Shown: positions 59,080 through 64,000 of the stretch, piece after piece
How positions within the stretch are numbered: position 1 is the first letter of the stretch
Layout: every line of letters starts with the position of its first letter
NCBI GenBank assembly: GCA_907163345.1
Contig: CAJQUN010000003.1
Span: 28,473,879-28,537,878, forward strand
DNA from: Haberlea rhodopensis
Lineage: Eukaryota > Streptophyta > Magnoliopsida > Lamiales > Gesneriaceae
Direction: 5' to 3'
DNA length: 64,000 bases
Made by a program: the position numbers and the translations under genes
The notes under the pieces: generated by a model
Told to the model about the DNA's origin: nothing
The model's input: the letters and a program-made list of their open reading frames with translations, nothing else
Database searches by the model: none

Positions 59080-60719
59080 ATGGCTAGTTTAAGCTTCCAT
59101 CCCACAAGAATCAAACACCCCTTTAACACTCTCAATCCCTTTACCAAAACCTCATCTTATCATCTCTGCACAAAGAAACAGCCCCACCAAAAAATCTTCA
59201 AGAATCTCCATTTTCCACCTTGTTTTTCAGTCTCTGAAAGCTCAGTTTCCTCCAACCCTTTGCAAACCGAAAGCGGGAAAACTCTTGTTGATGGTGATTC
59301 TGAAGAAGAAAATGAGGATGACCCAATTGCAGAATTGTGTTATTTCGACCCCGGAACTGATCCGAGGAGCATCAAGGAGTGGCAGGTGGATTTCTGCTCT
59401 AGGCCGATTCTTGATATAAGGGGAAAAAAGATTTGGGAGCTTGTAGTTGGCGACGAATCGCTTGCCCTTCAGTACACTAAGTACTTTCCCAACAATGCCA
59501 TCAATAGTGTCACTCTTAAGAATGCTTTAGTTGCAATATGTGATGATCTGGGTGTGCCTTTACCTGAGAAAATTCGGTTTTTCAGGTAGTTGTTAGTGTT
59601 TGTTTTTCTTTTTCATTTTTATTCTTGATTGCGTGGCTTGTTTTGTGATTCTTTATTTTCTTGGATTGGATTCAGTTATTCAAATGATTTGTGGAAATTG
59701 ATTGTTTGTTTTCTTGAATTTATAGGTCACAGATGCAGACCATTATAACAAGAGCTTGCAACGAGCTTGGTGTAAAACCGATTCCAAGCAAACGGGTGGG
59801 TGTAATATAATGTTTGATCTCGAGGAAGTTGGTATTTTTCAGTCCTATCCAGTTCTTTTTTCTGAGAACAATGAAGGAAAAATATGATGCTTTTTAATGT
59901 ATTTTGAAGTGTTGAAAGTTCTAAAATCTTGCATTTCATTAATTTTGTACAAATTAATCTGTTCGGTTCAGTGTTTATCTCTGGTTCTGTGGCTTGAAGA
60001 ACGCTACGAAACCGTGTATACGCGCCATCCTGGTTTTCAGAAAGGGTTAAAGCCAATACTTTCACTTGATAATCCTTTCCCTGTACAACTTCCAGAGAAT
60101 CTGTATGGAGAAAAATGGGCTTTTGTCCAGCTACCTTTTTCAGGTATCAAAAACATTCTTATTGAGGAAAATGATTCTCCGTTTTGCATTTATTGGTTAC
60201 CATTACAACATTAATCTAGTCTTGTATTCTCAGCTGTTGCAGAAGAGGTGGCATCTCTCCAAACAAGATTTGCCTTTGGTGCAGGTTTAGATTTGGATCT
60301 TCTTGGGATTGAAGTTGGCGACAAGACATTAGTTCCAGGACTTGCTGTTGGATCTTCCCGAGCTAAACCATTAGCAGGTTACAATGCTATGTCGAGATTT
60401 TTCTTAGCTTCATGTTAATTTTCAAGAGTCGTGTTGATGTTTACATGCATTTGTTGCAGCATGGATGAATGGTTTAGAAGTATGTTCGATCGATGTAGAC
60501 ACGGCTCGTGCTAGTATAATCCTATCGGTCGGAATTTCAACTCGGTATGTTTATGCGTCATACAAGAAAACACCAGTCACTACACGTGAAGCTGAAGCTT
60601 GGGAAGCAGCAAAAAAGGCCTGTGGGGGCTTACATTTTCTTGCTGTTCAAGATGACTTAGATTCAGACAGTTGCGTTGGGTTTTGGCTATTATTAGACTT
60701 GCCACCTTCACCTGTATAA
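59080..60719 (+). CDS. TAB2: TAB2 homologue, chloroplast translation factor for PSI/PSII
   Basis: Five exons join in frame with GT-AG borders: 59080-59585, 59726-59795, 59972-60143, 60234-60377, 60460-60719, giving 383 residues. The N-terminus (MASLSFHPTRIKHPFNTLNP, Ser/Thr/Lys-rich, no acids) is a plastid transit peptide. The mature part begins near residue 87 with AELCYFDPGTDPRSIKEWQV and runs through DFCSRPILDIRGKKIWELVV, EKIRFFRSQMQTIITRAC, ERYETVYTRHPGFQKG, RFAFGAGLDLDLLGIEVGDK, AWMNGLEVCSIDVD to CVGFWLLLDLPPSPV. These phrases are strongly conserved in plant ATAB2 and algal/cyanobacterial Tab2. Family role: RNA-binding protein required for translation of psaB and other photosystem mRNAs in chloroplasts and for light-driven thylakoid biogenesis. 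All key blocks are intact, so it should be functional. A Copia derivative begins 197 bp after the stop. Confidence 0.97.
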
Positions 60720-60916
60720 TCTTACAGTTTTGGTAAAGCCATCATAAGTAGTGTCATGTATTTCTACAGTTTTCTATTCGCTGAACCGAAGCTATATACT
60801 CTCAACTCAAACACAAATATTTTGTAAGTATTTTCCTTTTCTTTCTCCGGCTAAAACCTCCAAAAATAAATAAAAGATTTTCAACAGCCATAAAATATAC
60901 CTAATAATATACCTAA
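60720..60916 (+). other. TAB2 3' UTR
   Basis: Short unique stretch between the TAB2 stop and the Copia derivative. AAAATAAATAAAAG near 60863 is a plausible polyadenylation signal region. The insertion at 60917 therefore lies at the very end of the transcript. Confidence 0.5.
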
Positions 60917-61930
60917 TGATGGGTTTGGCCTTTTCTTATCCCACATCGAAATCGAAATGGGAGGAGAAATCAACCGACCATTTTATTATAAATGAAGGTA
61001 TGAGGCCATTGGTTAAGTGCATCAGTCAATATATTCTCTAGTAATTTTTAGCTTTAGATAATAGATAATTTCTCTCTTGTTTTAGAATCTTGTAAAATTC
61101 TTAATATGATCTGCGGTTGCAGCTGTGACTGATCTTCCACATCAGAAAAGATTTTATTGGGTGTCTTTGCTTGTAAATAGGAGATGTGTAAGTTATAAAG
61201 TGTGGCGTTTTGGATGAGAGAAAGAAGTGAGGATCATCTTTTCCACTCTGACTCTCCCACTCCAGTCATTGCTTTTCTTTCTGTTACTTCGAAAGTAGCT
61301 GCTTCAGCTTTAGCCGCTCGAATTTTTGATATTCCTTTTTATTTCTCATCAAACGAATGTCATATTCTTCTTGAAATCCTAGCTATTCTTAGCATGATAT
61401 TGGGAAATATCATTGTTATTACTCAAACAAGCATGAAATGTATGCTTGCATATTCGTCCTTATGTCAAATCGGATATGTAATTATTGGAATAATTGTTGG
61501 AGACTCGAATGATAAATATGCAAGCATGATAATTTATATGATGTTCTATGTCTCCATGAATGCTTGCATTCTATTATTTGGTCTACGTAACGGAACTGAG
61601 AACATTCGAGATTATGCAGGATTATACACGAAAATCCCCTTTTGGCTCTCTCTCTTTAGCCCTTTGTCTCTAATCCCTAGGAAGTCTGCTTCCACAAGCA
61701 GGTGTGGTTGGCAGACAGACCTATATTCTTTGGTTTTAATAGGACTCCTTCAAGCATTAGTGGGAAAGCTTTGTGAGTGCCTTTTGGGTGATAAGAAAAA
61801 TTGTGTAGTTGTAATAATTTTTCAAATTGTGTATTTTCTTCTCTTGTCCTGGTGGTTTTTCTCCTGATTTGGAAGTTTTCCACATTAAATCGTTGTGTCA
61901 TTATTTCTCTTTTTTTTTCTTTTCCCAACA
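60917..61930 (+). repeat. Copia derivative 5' LTR, interrupted
   Basis: It matches the 3' LTR up to ATAAAGTGTGGC (about 61206) and again from about 61763 (AAAGCTTTGTGAGTGCCTTT). The intervening part has no counterpart in the 3' LTR. Confidence 0.87.
61253..61762 (+). pseudogene. ndhB: Nuclear plastid-DNA fragment: ndhB exon 2 piece
   Basis: A frame starting SPTPVIAFLSVTSKVAASAL and running through FDIPFYFSSNECHILLEILA, ILSMILGN, MLAYSSLCQIGYVIIGIIVG, DSNDKYASMI and FGLRNGTENIRDYAGLYTK to YSLVLIGLL matches plastid NDH subunit 2 (ndhB). About 170 codons remain, part of one exon. It lacks a few codons around YVSMN-ACILL, has many amino-acid changes and loses similarity after YTK in places, so it is a decayed nuclear copy (NUPT), possibly via mitochondrial DNA. 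The frame is still open by chance or youth but has no transit or start context of its own. In the plastid the product is a membrane subunit of the NDH complex; here no function is expected. Confidence 0.9.
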
Positions 61931-61932
61931 AG

Positions 61933-61944
61933 TGGTATCAGAGC
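61933..61944 (+). other. Primer-binding site (initiator tRNA-Met)
   Basis: Canonical TGGTATCAGAGC two bases after the 5' LTR end. Confidence 0.9.
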
Positions 61945-62169
61945 CTGGGTCCTTTTGTTGTAGTGGAGCTTTGGTGTGGTAGACGAATACGTATTGATTA
62001 AGAAAGTTCTGTCTAGGAAAATCGGTATTTAAGTGGACCAGTGTGACCACACCAATTTTCCTATGAATCTTGAAGTTCTGCCTAGGAAAGATCGAGATCC
62101 TCTATTTCCTGGGAGCTTACTTAGTATATACTATTCTTGTCTACTGTAAAATTCATCAAAGTATTACAA

Positions 62170-62942
62170 GACAATGTCATGACTCAGAGTTTCAAATGCA
62201 GCCAGACTTGATGTGGAGAAATTTGATGTAAAAATCAACTTTTTGTGCAAGTCGTGGATGTGTTGATTCAATCTTGTTTACACAAGACATTAAATGGAAG
62301 AATATTTCCCGAAAGCAGCAGTGATATTAGTTCGACTGGTGAAACGACTAGTGCAACGGGCAAAATTGGAACGAGCAATGAAGATTGAGAGGATCTGGAT
62401 TTGAGAGCAGCAAGTGTATGTGCCTGGCCAAAAATGTTATAGCAAATGTGCATGGAATGTCGACGGCAAAAGGAACTCTGGAAAAAGCTCGAAGAGTTGT
62501 ATCAGACAAAGTGGGTCTTAATCGGGTGTATCTGAAAGAACAGTTTCATATTTGCGAATGAATGATGATACTACTATTTCAGATCGTTTAAGTGTTCTCA
62601 ATGGCAATGTTTCAGAGCTTAAATCTACTTGAGTTAAAAGTGATGATGATGATCATACCTTGATACTCATCTGGTCTCTTCCACGTTCGTATGAGCACAT
62701 GAAGTCGATATTAATTCATGGAAAGGAAAAAAATCATTTTCTCAGAGGTTACTAGTAAGCTTCTTTCTGAAGAGATGGAACTTGGTGAGGGTAATGGTAA
62801 CGGTTCACATGAAAATTTTGCAATGGTTACTCATAATTGGAATAAGAAGAACTCGGTGAATAAATCATGTTGGGGATGTGGACAACCTGGGCACATCAAT
62901 AAAAAATGTACAAAAGCTGGAGTTGGTTCGACAAATTACTAA
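62170..62942 (+). pseudogene. Decayed Copia gag with zinc knuckle
   Basis: Gag-like phrases appear in shifting frames: SNAARLDVEKFDVKINF (about 62190), TVSYLRMNDDTTISDRLSVL (about 62540) and a final frame with KKNSVNKSCWGCGQPGHINK ending at 62942. The last holds a canonical CCHC zinc knuckle. Multiple stops lie between. No protease or polymerase follows before the 3' LTR. Confidence 0.75.
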
Positions 62943-63397
62943 TGGTAAGTAAATGGAGATACTGATAATGAAGCTAACATTGTCTTCTTCCATGGTGTCA
63001 TCTAAAAAGGATATGGACATCCTTGTGGCATGCCGTTGTCCCCAAGCTGCCATGATAGATGATGTAAAATATTAGTGGGTCCACAATTTTGCACATGGGC
63101 ATTGAATTGGCATTGATACAGGCTGTGTGGTGGAAATTCATGTCGATGTCTGATTAACTTCTAGGAGAGCCAAATCGTGGGAGTTGCATTATAATTTTTT
63201 AGCAAGATTATTTTTCGACATGAACTGAATTGATATGCTTGGAATGGTTTATTTTGAGTGAGTATGTTTTTTTATGGTGGAGCATGGTAATTCTCTACAT
63301 TGAGAGTTATGACTGTATTGCAGTGTCGGTAACAGAAGCTATGTAGATCTTTATCGAGGTGCAGTGTTGTGGGACAACAAATCTACAATATGGAGAT
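62943..63397 (+). other. Copia derivative interior, non-coding
   Basis: No pol motif is readable. Near the end, TGTTGTGGGACAACAAATC and ATATGGAGAT precede the 3' LTR; the latter is a weak polypurine tract. Confidence 0.6.
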
Positions 63398-63871
63398 TGA
63401 TGGGTTTGGCTTTTTCTTATCCCGCATCGAAATGGGAGGATAAATCAACCAACCCTCTTACTATAAAATTAGACTTGAGGCCTTTGGTTTATGTGCACCA
63501 GTCAATATCTTCTCTACAACTTTTAGCTTTTAGAATCTTGTAAAATTCTTAATATGCTATGTGGTTGCAGCTGTGATTGTTCTTCTACATCATAAAAGAT
63601 TTTATTCGGTGTCTTTCTTGTAAAGATGAGAGATGTGGTTTATAAAGTATGGCTAGTAAGAAAACTTTGTTGGTGCTTTTGGGATTATGAGAGAAACTGT
63701 GTGGTTGTAATAATTTTCCACATAGTATATTTTCTTTTCGGTCCTAGTTTTTCTACTAATTTGGAAGTTTTCAACGTTAAATTCTTGTGTTGTTATAATT
63801 TTCCTTTTGTTTTATTTTTTCATAAAAGGTGCAGATCATGAAGGGTGAATTTGGAGGTCAAATTCCCAACA
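63398..63871 (+). repeat. Copia derivative 3' LTR
   Basis: 474 bp, uninterrupted version of the LTR at 60917-61930, diverged by numerous substitutions, so the element is old. Confidence 0.87.
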
Positions 63872-64000
63872 CCCAATACATCAAGTTTTATAAGATCACA
63901 AATATGATTATTTAATAGCCGAACGTGAAAATATGAGAACACTTGGAATTTTAGTTTCAGAGAATATCATTTACCATCGTATTTCCAAAGTGTATGTATG
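63872..64000. other. Flank after Copia derivative, unassigned
   Basis: It begins with the probable target duplication CCCAA. Nothing else is recognised before the window end. Confidence 0.4.

Larger units (their letters stand above)
60917..63871 (+). mobile_element. Copia-derived non-autonomous element with plastid DNA in its LTR
   Basis: The 5' LTR is 60917-61930 and the 3' LTR 63398-63871. Both start TGATGGGTTTGGC..TTTTCTTATCCC and end TTCCCAACA. Flanks CCTAA (60912-60916) and CCCAA (63872-63876) are a probable target duplication with one change. A perfect PBS TGGTATCAGAGC lies at 61933-61944. The 1467-bp interior has only decayed gag with one CCHC knuckle and no pol. The 5' LTR is longer because of about 550 bp inserted at 61207-61762, including plastid ndhB sequence. 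The 3' LTR has about 40 bp of extra sequence near its end. Confidence 0.87.

Noticed and set aside
61202..61867. 221-codon frame as a functional nuclear ndhB gene
   Set aside because: It covers only part of one exon, lacks several codons, diverges at the C-terminal side, and its first 17 codons come from unrelated DNA.
62865..62942. Zinc-knuckle frame as a stand-alone host CCHC gene
   Set aside because: It lies between two LTRs after a PBS and is continuous with decayed gag text.

Overview
The window is nuclear DNA of a flowering plant. It has genes with GT-AG introns and nested LTR retrotransposons of plant families. Primer-binding sites match plant initiator tRNA-Met, and there is a degraded plastid-DNA insertion. 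A retroelement ORF at 45917-47421 resembles proteins I recall as 'dystroglycan-like' in Lamiales (Gesneriaceae) annotations, so an asterid of that order is my guess, with low confidence. I see no prokaryotic features and no CRISPR array.

Two host genes lie on the + strand at the edges. Gene 1 (exons 2782-9412, 5' end missing) encodes a nuclear RNA-binding protein with a PWI/Nab2-like N-terminal fold and one RRM. Two RTE-type LINE fragments sit in its introns in sense orientation. Gene 2 (59080-60719, five exons, complete) is TAB2, the plastid-targeted RNA-binding protein needed for photosystem I and II translation.

The roughly 50 kb between them is almost all transposons. (a) 9847-10845 is a foldback/MITE-like element. 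(b) 11872-32760 is a decayed Tekay/Del-like chromovirus. Its 5' LTR holds an 8951-bp non-autonomous LARD-like element (12615-21565) with 2540-bp LTRs of equal length, identical wherever compared, and a 5-bp target duplication. Its pol region holds a non-autonomous Mutator-like element (24304-25849) and a solo LTR related to the LARD (28112-30249). (c) 34430-37091 holds small repeats and gene-like scraps. (d) 37294-40713 is an internally deleted Copia element with a target duplication. (e) 41422-57483 is a large foldback element. Its inverted arms are long arrays of a 44-bp (2 x 22) minisatellite. A Sirevirus-like Copia element (44575-56034, minus strand) interrupts it, and that element is itself interrupted in gag by a solo LTR (52750-54789). 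(f) 60917-63871, just downstream of TAB2, is a short Copia derivative whose 5' LTR carries a fragment of plastid ndhB.

The most unusual signals are the minisatellite-armed foldback element, clusters of CGATCGATCG-centred palindromes shared by LTRs of unrelated retrotransposon families, and the very young coding-empty LARD with a 27-bp in-frame repeat. Next are a Sirevirus extra ORF downstream of pol, a 28-bp hairpin inside a gag zinc-knuckle region, and the plastid ndhB piece inside an LTR. Insertion order can be read from the nesting: the Tekay element predates the LARD, solo LTR and MULE inside it, and the foldback element predates the Sirevirus, which predates its own solo LTR.
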